Positions 5,731 through 11,480 of a stretch of DNA of 35,267 bases are shown here, piece after piece (position 1 is the first letter of the stretch; each line of letters opens with the position of its first letter). Location: positions 1 through 35,267 of IMG/VR virus record IMGVR_UViG_3300042887_001132; one strand, 5' to 3'. The translations under genes were made by a program, and so were the position numbers. The DNA comes from a virus. The notes beneath the pieces are model-generated. The model did not search any database and was not told where the DNA came from. It saw only the letters and a list, made by a program, of their open reading frames with translations.

Positions 5731-6744
5731 ATGGCACATGACCTAGAAACACAAAACGGTAAGGCATCTTTTGCATCTTTCCGTGAACCTGCTTGGCATG
5801 GATTGGGTACCGTATTCACAGAAGAAAAGACCACAAAAGAAATGTTAGACCTTGCTAACCTTTCTAATTGGAATGTTCGTCTTGAGGATTTGGAAACCCC
5901 ATCACATTTGACAAGTGATAAAAACTATCAGTACGTTTTGCGTACTAACCCTACAGATAACACACAGACCGACATTCTTGGTGTCGTTGGTGAGCGTTAC
6001 CATGTAATGCAGAATGAAGATTTATTCTCATTCGGTGATAACATTCTAGACGGTGGTGGTCGTTGGGAAACGGCTGGCTCAATCAAGGGTGGACGTGTCG
6101 TGTTCGGTGCATTGGCACTAGAGCGTGAAACAATTCTAGACCCTAACGGTGTTGCAGATAAGGTAAAGACTTATTTACTTATCAACACATCACATGACGG
6201 CTCAATCGCTATTCAAGCATCTATTACACCTGTTCGTGTTGTATGTGCTAACACTCTTAACCTTGCACTAAATACTACACGCAAGAAGAATGGTGTCAAG
6301 CAATCTTTCAAGATTCGCCACACACAGACAGCATCTGGTAAGGTTGCCGTTGCTCGTGAAACTCTTGGGCTTGCTCATAAGTACATGGATTCTTTTGACC
6401 TCATGGCTAACGCTATGATTCAACAAGAAGTTTCTGCTAAGATGTTTAACGACATCATTCTTGCTGCATACCCAAAGCCTGAAAAGGATTCTAAGGGTGC
6501 TTTCAAGAAGTGGGAAAACAAGGTTGATGTTATCAATGACATCTACACAGGCGAGTTTAACGGAATGATTGCTGGTAATGCGTGGGGTGCTTTCAATGCA
6601 CTTACTGAGCGTTTAGATTGGCACCGTTCTGCTCGTGGTGGTTCTAACGAATCAATCCTTGCATCTGCAAGTGGTTTTGACCCTGCTATCAATGCAGAAA
6701 AAAATCGCTTACTAAAAATTGTGCGTGAATTAACTAACGCATAA
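5731..6744 (+). CDS. DUF932 / phage-plasmid-like protein (337 aa)
   Basis: 337-residue member of the DUF932 family (also described as phage/plasmid-like protein TIGR03299): N-terminal FREPAWHGLGTVF, then VVGERYHVMQNEDLFSF, SITPVRVVCANTLNLAL, and a C-terminal part with AWGAFNALTERLDWHRS. The length is normal for the family. Function is not established; members sit in early or accessory regions of phages and plasmids. All 16 arginines use CGT or CGC, none AGA or AGG, and Ala and Val are mostly GCT and GTT: a codon bias expected of a strongly expressed gene. AAAAAGGAG is an excellent ribosome site. Followed by hairpin copy F and tRNA-Asp. Confidence 0.9.
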   Translation: MAHDLETQNGKASFASFREPAWHGLGTVFTEEKTTKEMLDLANLSNWNVRLEDLETPSHLTSDKNYQYVLRTNPTDNTQTDILGVVGERYHVMQNEDLFSFGDNILDGGGRWETAGSIKGGRVVFGALALERETILDPNGVADKVKTYLLINTSHDGSIAIQASITPVRVVCANTLNLALNTTRKKNGVKQSFKIRHTQTASGKVAVARETLGLAHKYMDSFDLMANAMIQQEVSAKMFNDIILAAYPKPEKDSKGAFKKWENKVDVINDIYTGEFNGMIAGNAWGAFNALTERLDWHRSARGGSNESILASASGFDPAINAEKNRLLKIVRELTNA

Positions 6745-6765
6745 ATAAAAAATAAATAAATGCCA

Positions 6766-6794
6766 CCTGAGCACGTGGATGCAAAAACTGCTCA
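6766..6794 (+). repeat. mini-hairpin element, copy F (29 nt)
   Basis: CCT + GAGCA + 15-nt loop ending AAAAAC + TGCTC. The loop is 4 nt longer than in the other copies. It ends 3 nt before the first base of tRNA-Asp. Confidence 0.75.
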
Positions 6795-6797
6795 CAT

Positions 6798-6871
6798 GGT
6801 CCGTTAGAATAGTTGGTTAGTTCGCTACCCTGTCACGGTAGAGGTCACGGGTTCAAGTCCCGTACGGATCG
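6798..6871 (+). tRNA. tRNA-Asp (anticodon GTC)
   Basis: Cloverleaf by eye: acceptor GGTCCGT with ACGGATC (one G:T), anticodon loop CTGTCAC, T arm ACGGG-TTCAAGT-CCCGT. The CCA end is not encoded. It probably shares a transcript with the DUF932 gene upstream. Confidence 0.9.
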
Positions 6872-6881
6872 CAAGAAAAAT

Positions 6882-6947
6882 GGGGCGCCCCCTGTGATCT
6901 AGGTCACATGACATTTTCTTGAAAAGTTAATTACGATAGAGTGATAT
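6882..6947 (+). promoter_or_regulatory. GC palindrome, CRP/GlxR-type site 7 and promoter
   Basis: GGGGCGCCCC (6882-6891) abuts a perfect TGTGA-N6-TCACA (6893-6908). TTGAAA (6919-6924), 17 bp, TGATAT (6942-6947) give a predicted start near 6954 and a site centre near -53.5. No gene begins there; transcripts would run into the gene at 7009. Confidence 0.6.
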
Positions 6948-6973
6948 TTTTCCCGAAATTTAATTACGAAGAG

Positions 6974-7002
6974 TTGATTTTTTTCCCAAAACCTGCTAGA
7001 AT
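6974..7002 (+). promoter_or_regulatory. leaderless promoter for 7009
   Basis: TTGATT (6974-6979), 17 bp, TAGAAT (6997-7002), then 6 nt to the ATG. ATTACGA occurs upstream at 6930 and 6963 in two tandem repeats of the form ATTACGA...TTTTTCCC. Confidence 0.7.
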
Positions 7003-7008
7003 TAATCT

Positions 7009-7176
7009 ATGACCCAAACCATGAATACTATAGACGACCTCATAAACGAAATATACGAAAGCAACTACTCTCACCTAGAGTTTGAAGAAAACATGGGTGG
7101 AGAGGCATGCGACTGCCATATCCATACTACACTAAATACTATTGCCCACTACGCAGGAATTGAGGTAGGAGAATAA
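7009..7176 (+). CDS. small unknown protein, leaderless (55 aa)
   Basis: 55-residue acidic protein with CDCHIH near the middle, possibly metal binding. No ribosome site is visible, and the ATG falls at the predicted transcription start. Ends in TAATG, coupled to the next gene. Function unknown. Confidence 0.65.
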   Translation: MTQTMNTIDDLINEIYESNYSHLEFEENMGGEACDCHIHTTLNTIAHYAGIEVGE

Positions 7177-7334
7177 TGTTAGGCTATGGACTTAATGATC
7201 TAAACAACATGACCTATGGTGTTGATAACGCTATCCTATTAATCAACTCTGATGAGAACCCTGCTATCTATAACTATTTAGTTACTACTAGGGAATTCCT
7301 ACAAGGCCTATGGGCAGAAGGGTACTTTGACTAA
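7176..7334 (+). CDS. small unknown protein (52 aa)
   Basis: 52-residue acidic protein (MTYGVDNAILLINSDENPAI) joined on both sides by one-base TAATG overlaps, the main support. No recognisable domain. Confidence 0.65.
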   Translation: MLGYGLNDLNNMTYGVDNAILLINSDENPAIYNYLVTTREFLQGLWAEGYFD

Positions 7335-7540
7335 TGTGGACTAAATATAGTTATGTTTGTGCAGACTGTGATGCATTGATTGAGATTACCAGTCAATATG
7401 AACCTGCTTTAGATCCCGTTTGTATTTGCTCACATGATACATGGGTAACTCGTACTGCCCTGGAGCCAACGGTAATGCCAACTGTGATGAGTATCACACC
7501 ACCAGAAGTTGTAAAAATCAATTCAAACCCCTATAATTAA
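7334..7540 (+). CDS. zinc-ribbon-like protein (68 aa)
   Basis: 68-residue protein with CADC at about residues 9-12 and CIC at about 29-31, a two-pair cysteine pattern of small zinc ribbons. Its last codons contain CRP-like site 8 and the -10 box of the next gene. Function unknown. Confidence 0.65.
   Translation: MWTKYSYVCADCDALIEITSQYEPALDPVCICSHDTWVTRTALEPTVMPTVMSITPPEVVKINSNPYN
7483..7537 (+). promoter_or_regulatory. CRP/GlxR-type site 8 and leaderless promoter
   Basis: Perfect TGTGA-N6-TCACA at 7483-7498, inside the end of the preceding gene; TATAAT at 7532-7537 and ATG at 7544, 6 nt later. Site centre about -53.5, matching sites 4 and 7. Confidence 0.65.
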
Positions 7541-7543
7541 TAT

Positions 7544-7702
7544 ATGGACCTAAATACACTTAAAGAATATATCAAGATAACTATCATCTCTATGGAGCAA
7601 GACCTAGAGAACGAGGACGGTGCTGATAGCATTGTTCCTTACCTTGAAGGTGCTCTTCACATATCCCGTCACTATTTGTCAGTGGTAGAGGGTACAATAT
7701 AA
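7544..7702 (+). CDS. conserved small phage protein, leaderless (52 aa)
   Basis: 52-residue helical protein (LKEYIKITIISMEQDLE ... YLEGALHISRHYLS). Similar short proteins with a PYLEGALH..RH pattern are, from memory, common in actinophages. Predicted leaderless. Its end carries the TGTCAG promoter of the next gene. Confidence 0.7.
   Translation: MDLNTLKEYIKITIISMEQDLENEDGADSIVPYLEGALHISRHYLSVVEGTI
7677..7698 (+). promoter_or_regulatory. TGTCAG-N10 leaderless promoter for 7705
   Basis: TGTCAG (7677-7682), 10 bp, TACAAT (7693-7698), 6 nt, ATG at 7705. The only TGTCAG-type promoter found that is also leaderless, and the only one inside a coding sequence. Confidence 0.7.
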
Positions 7703-7704
7703 AT

Positions 7705-7983
7705 ATGAAAACAACAGAACTAGAACCAAGACTGCAAAGGCTGGTAGACATGGGAGAGTCAGGAACTGACATCCTACACGGGGAACTGAAAAACCTTATT
7801 TACGAGGCTGAGAAAGAATACCTTGAAATCGAACAAGAAGAGCGTGAGGGTGGCTACTCTGACGCAATGCTATCTATGGACAGAACAAGGGCTGAAGGCC
7901 GTATGGACGCACTTGTAGATGTCTATGCCCTTACATACCAACTGGCCTTTGCTATTAGTGATAGGATAAAGAACAATGAATAA
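7705..7983 (+). CDS. unknown helical phage protein (92 aa)
   Basis: 92-residue acidic, all-helical protein (KNLIYEAEKEYLEIEQEEREGG, broken here) with no cysteine. Predicted leaderless from its own promoter. Overlaps the next gene by 8 nt. Function unknown. Confidence 0.7.
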   Translation: MKTTELEPRLQRLVDMGESGTDILHGELKNLIYEAEKEYLEIEQEEREGGYSDAMLSMDRTRAEGRMDALVDVYALTYQLAFAISDRIKNNE

Positions 7984-8359
7984 CTTTATCGAAATGGACT
8001 TTGACGAGTGGTGTGATACATACAAGCCAATCATTAACCATATAGACAGTAATGCCTCCTTTGACAATGGATATGGTGGTGTTATGTTTGAGACCTATGG
8101 TGATGAGGTAGAGTTTGTTAAGTCTCAATCCCCTGCCAATATCTGGATGTATGGTCAGGGTGATGACGGTGGTACCTATGTGTGGAATGGCTGGGGATTT
8201 GTAAATAGATTAGGATACTTCATCACTGAGGTACCGTGCCCAACTGACACAGACATACAGGTCATGGTAGGAGAGCCTGACTTGACATGTGATTTCTGTG
8301 GTGATATACTTGATGAAGAACTACCCCATGACCCACAATGCGAAGGATTAAACCAATGA
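7976..8359 (+). CDS. conserved phage protein (127 aa)
   Basis: 127-residue acidic protein beginning MNNFIEMDFDEWCDTYKPI, with a Gly- and Trp-rich middle and a C-terminal CDFCGDILDEELPHDPQC, a likely zinc site. I recall MDFDxWCxxYKP openings in actinophage proteins of unknown role. Overlaps its neighbours on both sides. Confidence 0.75.
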   Translation: MNNFIEMDFDEWCDTYKPIINHIDSNASFDNGYGGVMFETYGDEVEFVKSQSPANIWMYGQGDDGGTYVWNGWGFVNRLGYFITEVPCPTDTDIQVMVGEPDLTCDFCGDILDEELPHDPQCEGLNQ

Positions 8360-8544
8360 AAGAATATGTATGCCCACGATGTTCAAATGTCTTTGATGAC
8401 GAGAATGACTCAGACCTATGGTTCATTCAAAATGCTGGCTATGTAAAAATGGGTGCTTGCCCAACCTGTACAACACCTGAAGAATTTAAGGTGATTGATA
8501 AAACTTGGAAAGATTATCGGAAATCAATGGAGGAAGCAAACTAA
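8356..8544 (+). CDS. zinc-ribbon protein (62 aa)
   Basis: 62-residue protein MKEYVCPRCSNVF...GACPTC: two CxxC knuckles, about residues 6-9 and 36-39. AAGGA precedes the ATG at 8356, which overlaps the previous stop as ATGA. Possible nucleic-acid or protein binding; no specific role known. Confidence 0.7.
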   Translation: MKEYVCPRCSNVFDDENDSDLWFIQNAGYVKMGACPTCTTPEEFKVIDKTWKDYRKSMEEAN

Positions 8545-8690
8545 TGAACGAATACAAAGTAGAAATCATCTTTGAGCCCACAGGTGATTACATGACATTT
8601 AGATACGAGGCCGAATCAGACAATGAAGAGGACCTCTGCAGAGAAGTATTAAACCAACTATCAATTGTATCTTGGAAGGAAGAAGAGTAA
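8544..8690 (+). CDS. small acidic unknown protein (48 aa)
   Basis: 48-residue protein starting MNEYKVEIIFEPTGDY, a beta-alpha-beta-like acidic peptide. GGAGGAAG lies just upstream and TAATG couples it on both sides. An earlier in-frame start at 8505 is rejected because it lies deep in the previous gene. Confidence 0.65.
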   Translation: MNEYKVEIIFEPTGDYMTFRYEAESDNEEDLCREVLNQLSIVSWKEEE

Positions 8691-9055
8691 TGGGAGCACG
8701 TATTAACTTTGTATTTAAAGACGTCGAGGATGAAGCACACGTAGTGCTATATAGCCACTGGGGTGAGACTGAATGGCAACGGGACATAGCAATGGCCCTG
8801 CAGCATTCAAAGCCTAGGTGGAGCGACTATGCCTACTTCAACCGTATGATGATTAGTTATCTTATGCAAGATTCCGTGCTTGAAGAGACAGGCTTTGGAA
8901 TTTATTCTATCAAGGGCACCAACTTTGATTTAGGAGAGACGACGGTAGTCATCGACATTGCTAAAGAGACTATCATTGATGACCACAGAAACGTTATCCC
9001 ATGGGTAGACTTCATTAATGCATACGCCCCAAAGGTTTTGGCTGGGCAGATCTGA
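8690..9055 (+). CDS. conserved phage protein (121 aa)
   Basis: 121-residue protein MGARINFVFKDVEDEAHVVLYSHWGETEW..., predicted alpha/beta, with HSKPRWSDYAYFNRMMISYL in the middle. From memory, proteins with this VLYSHWGE pattern recur in actinophages; the function is unknown. GGAAGAAGAG serves the ATG at 8690. Last gene of the 7009-9055 run; a terminator follows. Confidence 0.75.
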   Translation: MGARINFVFKDVEDEAHVVLYSHWGETEWQRDIAMALQHSKPRWSDYAYFNRMMISYLMQDSVLEETGFGIYSIKGTNFDLGETTVVIDIAKETIIDDHRNVIPWVDFINAYAPKVLAGQI

Positions 9056-9077
9056 GGAGTGGGTCCCTTAGATCTAC

Positions 9078-9118
9078 AGGGGAGGGGCAGCGTGGGGTTG
9101 CCCTTTCCCCTACTTTTT
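9078..9118 (+). terminator. intrinsic terminator after 9055
   Basis: AGGGGAGGGGCA (9078-9089) pairs with TGCCCTTTCCCCT (9099-9111) with one bulge, followed by TTTTT at 9114-9118. The -35 region of the next promoter lies within its 3' arm. Confidence 0.7.
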
Positions 9119-9126
9119 GATACAAT
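9098..9126 (+). promoter_or_regulatory. promoter for 9145
   Basis: TTGCCC (9098-9103), 17 bp, TACAAT (9121-9126). The start near 9133 leaves a short leader with GAGGAG before the ATG. Confidence 0.55.
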
Positions 9127-9144
9127 GGAATAGAGGAGACGACT

Positions 9145-9384
9145 ATGACTTATTCAGTTAGACGAACGGCAACGCATACCAAAGAGTCCCGTATGGCAGA
9201 ACAGTTAGGCAAACTCCTTACCCAAGATTTTGCGGTAGACTTAGAAAGAGTAGGATACTTCATGGTAAGAAACCTACCACTAATAAATTACCACAGACTA
9301 GAGGTTTTGAGTTTGACATCTATGGAAGAGTATGATAAACTTATGTTAGAGATGAAAGGACCCGCAAATGGACTACGCAGATAA
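9145..9384 (+). CDS. small unknown protein (79 aa)
   Basis: 79-residue, slightly basic helical protein, no cysteine and no membrane span. Good ribosome site GAGGAG 7-8 nt before the ATG. Overlaps the next gene by 17 nt. Function unknown. Confidence 0.7.
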   Translation: MTYSVRRTATHTKESRMAEQLGKLLTQDFAVDLERVGYFMVRNLPLINYHRLEVLSLTSMEEYDKLMLEMKGPANGLRR

Positions 9385-9661
9385 GACAGGAATACTAGGT
9401 CAACTATGGATTGACTTTAGAGAGGACGAGAACTTCTCCCTATTTATGGAATACAACGACATTGGTTTGCCATTGTCCTATGTTGTGGCAGAAGGTTTGG
9501 TACCTGAACTCACACCACTAGGCGAGGACTATGTTGATGAAACTATTGAGATGTTGTTTAAACTTCTTGAGATTTCAGAACAAGAAGTAGAACTGCTACC
9601 TAGAATTAATTTAGATTCAGTTCTAGAACTTGCACATCAAAAGAAAAACACGCTAGAGTAA
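9368..9661 (+). CDS. conserved acidic phage protein (97 aa)
   Basis: 97-residue acidic protein (GQLWIDFREDENFSLFMEYND ... GLPLSYVVAEGLV). I recall comparable FLxYNDIGLPLAY-type proteins in actinophages, with no known role. AAAGGA inside the previous gene serves its start. Last gene before the operator region; a GCCCC-TGC-GGGGC hairpin (9666-9678) follows. Confidence 0.7.
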   Translation: MDYADKTGILGQLWIDFREDENFSLFMEYNDIGLPLSYVVAEGLVPELTPLGEDYVDETIEMLFKLLEISEQEVELLPRINLDSVLELAHQKKNTLE

Positions 9662-9665
9662 TCTG

Positions 9666-9848
9666 GCCCCTGCGGGGCGCCCACCAGACAAATCGGACAA
9701 ACCAGACATCCAGGTTTTTCAAAAGATCATTACGAACGATCAAAAATTTTTCCCCAAACCAGGCATATTACGATGAACGATTTCTTTTCCCCAAACCTGG
9801 CTTATACCATACAAACCTTCATATGTCAAACCGTGTTATAATTGTATT
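9666..9848 (+). promoter_or_regulatory. operator-like repeats and promoter for 9849
   Basis: Contains CAAACC-centred repeats at 9755-9768, 9792-9805 and 9812-9824, two repeats of ATTACGA...TTTTCCCC (9729 and 9767), and TATAAT at 9837-9842 exactly 6 nt before the ATG at 9849. CAAACCTTCATAT (9812-9824) overlaps the -35 position. Looks like a repressor-controlled leaderless promoter. Confidence 0.55.
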
Positions 9849-10103
9849 ATGCCAAGAGATCACTTTGCTCAAATGTCTAGACAAACCTCACATCGCCATG
9901 ACACTCCTCATGACTCATATGAGTTTGATAGGGTAGTAAATACTATTACAGGTATGTTGTATTCTATTGTTACTCTTAAGGCTTTCTTTCCTTTCTTTAG
10001 GTCCCCTGCCGAAATCATTGACAGTACTATTAGTAATGCCCCTTACCCAATGCCCTCAAAAATTGCGGGGGAGAAAGAATATGAACAACTATCCCTATGG
10101 TAA
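9849..10103 (+). CDS. unknown protein, leaderless (84 aa)
   Basis: 84-residue protein: His- and Arg-rich N-terminus (SRQTSHRHDTPHDSYEFD), then a hydrophobic stretch about residues 35-52 (GMLYSIVTLKAFFPFF) that could be one membrane segment. No ribosome site; the ATG sits at the predicted transcription start. Overlaps the next small gene by 7 nt. Confidence 0.65.
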   Translation: MPRDHFAQMSRQTSHRHDTPHDSYEFDRVVNTITGMLYSIVTLKAFFPFFRSPAEIIDSTISNAPYPMPSKIAGEKEYEQLSLW

Positions 10104-10186
10104 ACAACTGTCCATGTGGATGCAAACCAGATAATTGTATATGCTGCTGTAGCAAACCACAAGGCTGTGGACATAGAAAAAAATAA
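10097..10186 (+). CDS. metallothionein-like microprotein (29 aa)
   Basis: 29 residues with eight cysteines: MVNNCPCGCKPDNCICCCSK followed by PQGCGHRKK. The CxCxC and CxCCC clusters plus one His resemble metallothioneins or other metal-thiolate peptides. The ATG overlaps the end of the preceding gene by 7 nt, consistent with coupled translation. Too short to prove by reading alone, but eight Cys in 29 codons in an A+T-rich genome is not a chance composition. It could also be a redox or zinc-buffering peptide. Confidence 0.55.
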   Translation: MVNNCPCGCKPDNCICCCSKPQGCGHRKK

Positions 10187-10209
10187 CAAACCATTATGTC
10201 CTGGTTTCT

Positions 10210-10224
10210 CAATATTTGATATTG
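10210..10224 (+). repeat. inverted repeat CAATAT-TTG-ATATTG
   Basis: Perfect 6-bp arms, flanked by two direct copies of TGGTTTCTCAA. Possible regulator site; no known match recognised. Confidence 0.4.
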
Positions 10225-10258
10225 GTTTCTCAAAATAAGATTACGATTGTGGCAAATT

Positions 10259-10283
10259 TCTCCCAGATTTTGGGAGATTTTTT
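10259..10283 (+). terminator. intrinsic terminator
   Basis: TCTCCCA-GATTT-TGGGAGA followed by six T. A 7-bp perfect stem. It ends the 9849-10186 unit just before the tandem promoters. Confidence 0.85.
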
Positions 10284-10298
10284 ATGCAGCAAATGGGC

Positions 10299-10396
10299 TT
10301 GACAAACCTTGTTTCAAGGTGTATAATGCCCAAACCTTGCATATGATGGTTTGACAGATATGATGGTTTGCGGTATAATCCCGATATGATGGTTTG
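10299..10396 (+). promoter_or_regulatory. tandem strong promoters with operator repeats
   Basis: Two consensus promoters: TTGACA (10299), 17 bp, TATAAT (10322-10327); and TTGACA (10351), 17 bp, TATAAT (10374-10379). An inverted repeat ACCTTG-TTT-CAAGGT (10306-10320) fills the first spacer. CAAACC (10330) and three direct copies of ATATGATGGTTTG (10341, 10358, 10384) overlap both promoters. This layout is typical of a repressed early promoter region. Confidence 0.75.
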
Positions 10397-10502
10397 GAGG
10401 TTTGAAGGTTTGGCCCCAGGAGATTACGACGCCATCTATAAAAGGGCTCTATACTCCACTATCCTCCACTTCACTCCACTTCTAGAATGTCTAAATATAT
10501 AA
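10386..10502 (+). CDS. possible leaderless 38-aa protein
   Basis: 38-codon frame beginning MMVWRFEGLAPGDYDAIYKR exactly 6 nt after TATAAT. The spacing supports it, but its sequence overlaps operator-like repeats and the TCCACT repeats, so it may be non-coding. No homolog recognised. Confidence 0.35.
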   Translation: MMVWRFEGLAPGDYDAIYKRALYSTILHFTPLLECLNI

Positions 10503-10570
10503 TCAGTAAGATTAATCTGTGGATAAATTGTGGATAACTATCAAACCAGAGTACCATTACCTGTGGATAA
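10440..10570 (+). other. candidate replication origin: TCCACT repeats and three DnaA boxes
   Basis: Three TCCACT repeats (about 10457-10482), an A+T-rich stretch (TAAATATATAATCAGTAAG), then exact DnaA boxes TGTGGATAA at 10518-10526, 10529-10537 and 10562-10570, all in the same orientation. Clustered DnaA boxes next to an A+T-rich stretch are the standard origin layout. Whether this phage uses host DnaA is inference. Confidence 0.5.
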
Positions 10571-10810
10571 CTATATTTTTGCGGTACATGGATCAGACAC
10601 CTTATGGGACAAGAACTCCCCACATGGGCATAAGGCTTCCATACAATGACAGTTGTCTTTATCTATCAAACCTTCATTAACAGGTAGAGGGTTACAGGGT
10701 TTATTGCTCTCATGGGAAACATATTCGCCACATGGGGAAAATCCTATCTTGCCATATTCTCCAGCATGGCCTATTCCTTTAGGGCTTGCATTACATAGGT
10801 TTGGGTTCAT
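10571..10810 (-). CDS. cysteine-rich protein with internal repeat, leaderless (79 aa)
   Basis: 79-residue protein with two related units: FSPCGEYVSHESNKPCN and LCPCGEFLSHKVSDPCT. Each has PCGE(Y/F)xSH....PC, a likely metal- or disulfide-forming module; CHC and a further Cys add to it. The minus-strand promoter TAGAAT with exactly 6 nt to the ATG supports the start. Transcribed away from the FkbM gene. The internal duplication argues it is real; function unknown. Confidence 0.65.
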   Translation of the reverse strand: MNPNLCNASPKGIGHAGEYGKIGFSPCGEYVSHESNKPCNPLPVNEGLIDKDNCHCMEALCPCGEFLSHKVSDPCTAKI

Positions 10811-10886
10811 ATAGGTATTCTATCATGCTATTGGGGATTACGATGACATCTTTATCTTCCCCGCATTTTATGCTATACTTGAAGAT

Positions 10887-11480
10887 ATGATCAATTATAA
10901 AAATAGCAAAAGTTCCTCATTCCAGGAGTCGTTTGCTATATCTATGACGCAAGAGAAAAAGAATGGCTTCTATGTAGAGTTGGGCTCAGCCGATCCATAT
11001 ATTGAAAGTAATACTTGGCTATTGGAATCTCAGTTTGGATGGAAAGGTCTTGCCCTAGAAATTGATCAGGAATTGGCCCATAAGTACAACTCTTCTGATC
11101 GTATCAACAAGTGTATTAACGCTAATGCCCTAACCTTTGACTACCTGTCTTACTTCAAAGACCATAACTTTCCAAAGGTTATTGACTTCTTGCAGATCGA
11201 TATTGATGGACATGACAAAGGAAACTGTCTATTAGCCCTATTAGCCTTACCAATGCTACAGTATAGGTTTTCAGTCATAATCATTGAGCATGACATATCT
11301 CAAGACTACAAGAGAGCCTCTATGAGAGATGCTCAAAGAGAAATACTTAGCAGCCTAGGATACAAACTAATTGGGCAAACCCTTAGTGAAGACTGGTGGA
11401 TTGATCCAGAATCAGTAAACCCAGAAGCCTATATGTATGAAATCTTCAGCGGACATCCACATGTTGGAGAAGTAAAATGA
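10887..11480 (+). CDS. FkbM-type methyltransferase (197 aa)
   Basis: 197-residue SAM-dependent methyltransferase of the FkbM (Methyltransf_21) type. Motif I is FYVELGSADPYIESNTWLLE (SAM binding, about residues 28-47), followed by GWKGLALEID at the end of beta-2 and FLQIDIDGHD for the acidic mid motif. FkbM enzymes O-methylate sugars, lipids or other small acceptors; phage copies often modify surface glycans. TATACT lies 7 nt before the ATG. Overlaps the oxygenase gene by 4 nt, so the two are probably coexpressed. Confidence 0.85.
   Translation: MINYKNSKSSSFQESFAISMTQEKKNGFYVELGSADPYIESNTWLLESQFGWKGLALEIDQELAHKYNSSDRINKCINANALTFDYLSYFKDHNFPKVIDFLQIDIDGHDKGNCLLALLALPMLQYRFSVIIIEHDISQDYKRASMRDAQREILSSLGYKLIGQTLSEDWWIDPESVNPEAYMYEIFSGHPHVGEVK

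Noticed and set aside
10030-10233. 67-aa minus-strand frame with several cysteines
   Set aside because: Its cysteines are not in metal-site spacing, it overlaps two coupled plus-strand frames, and no promoter or ribosome site was found; the plus-strand metallothionein-like frame fits better.
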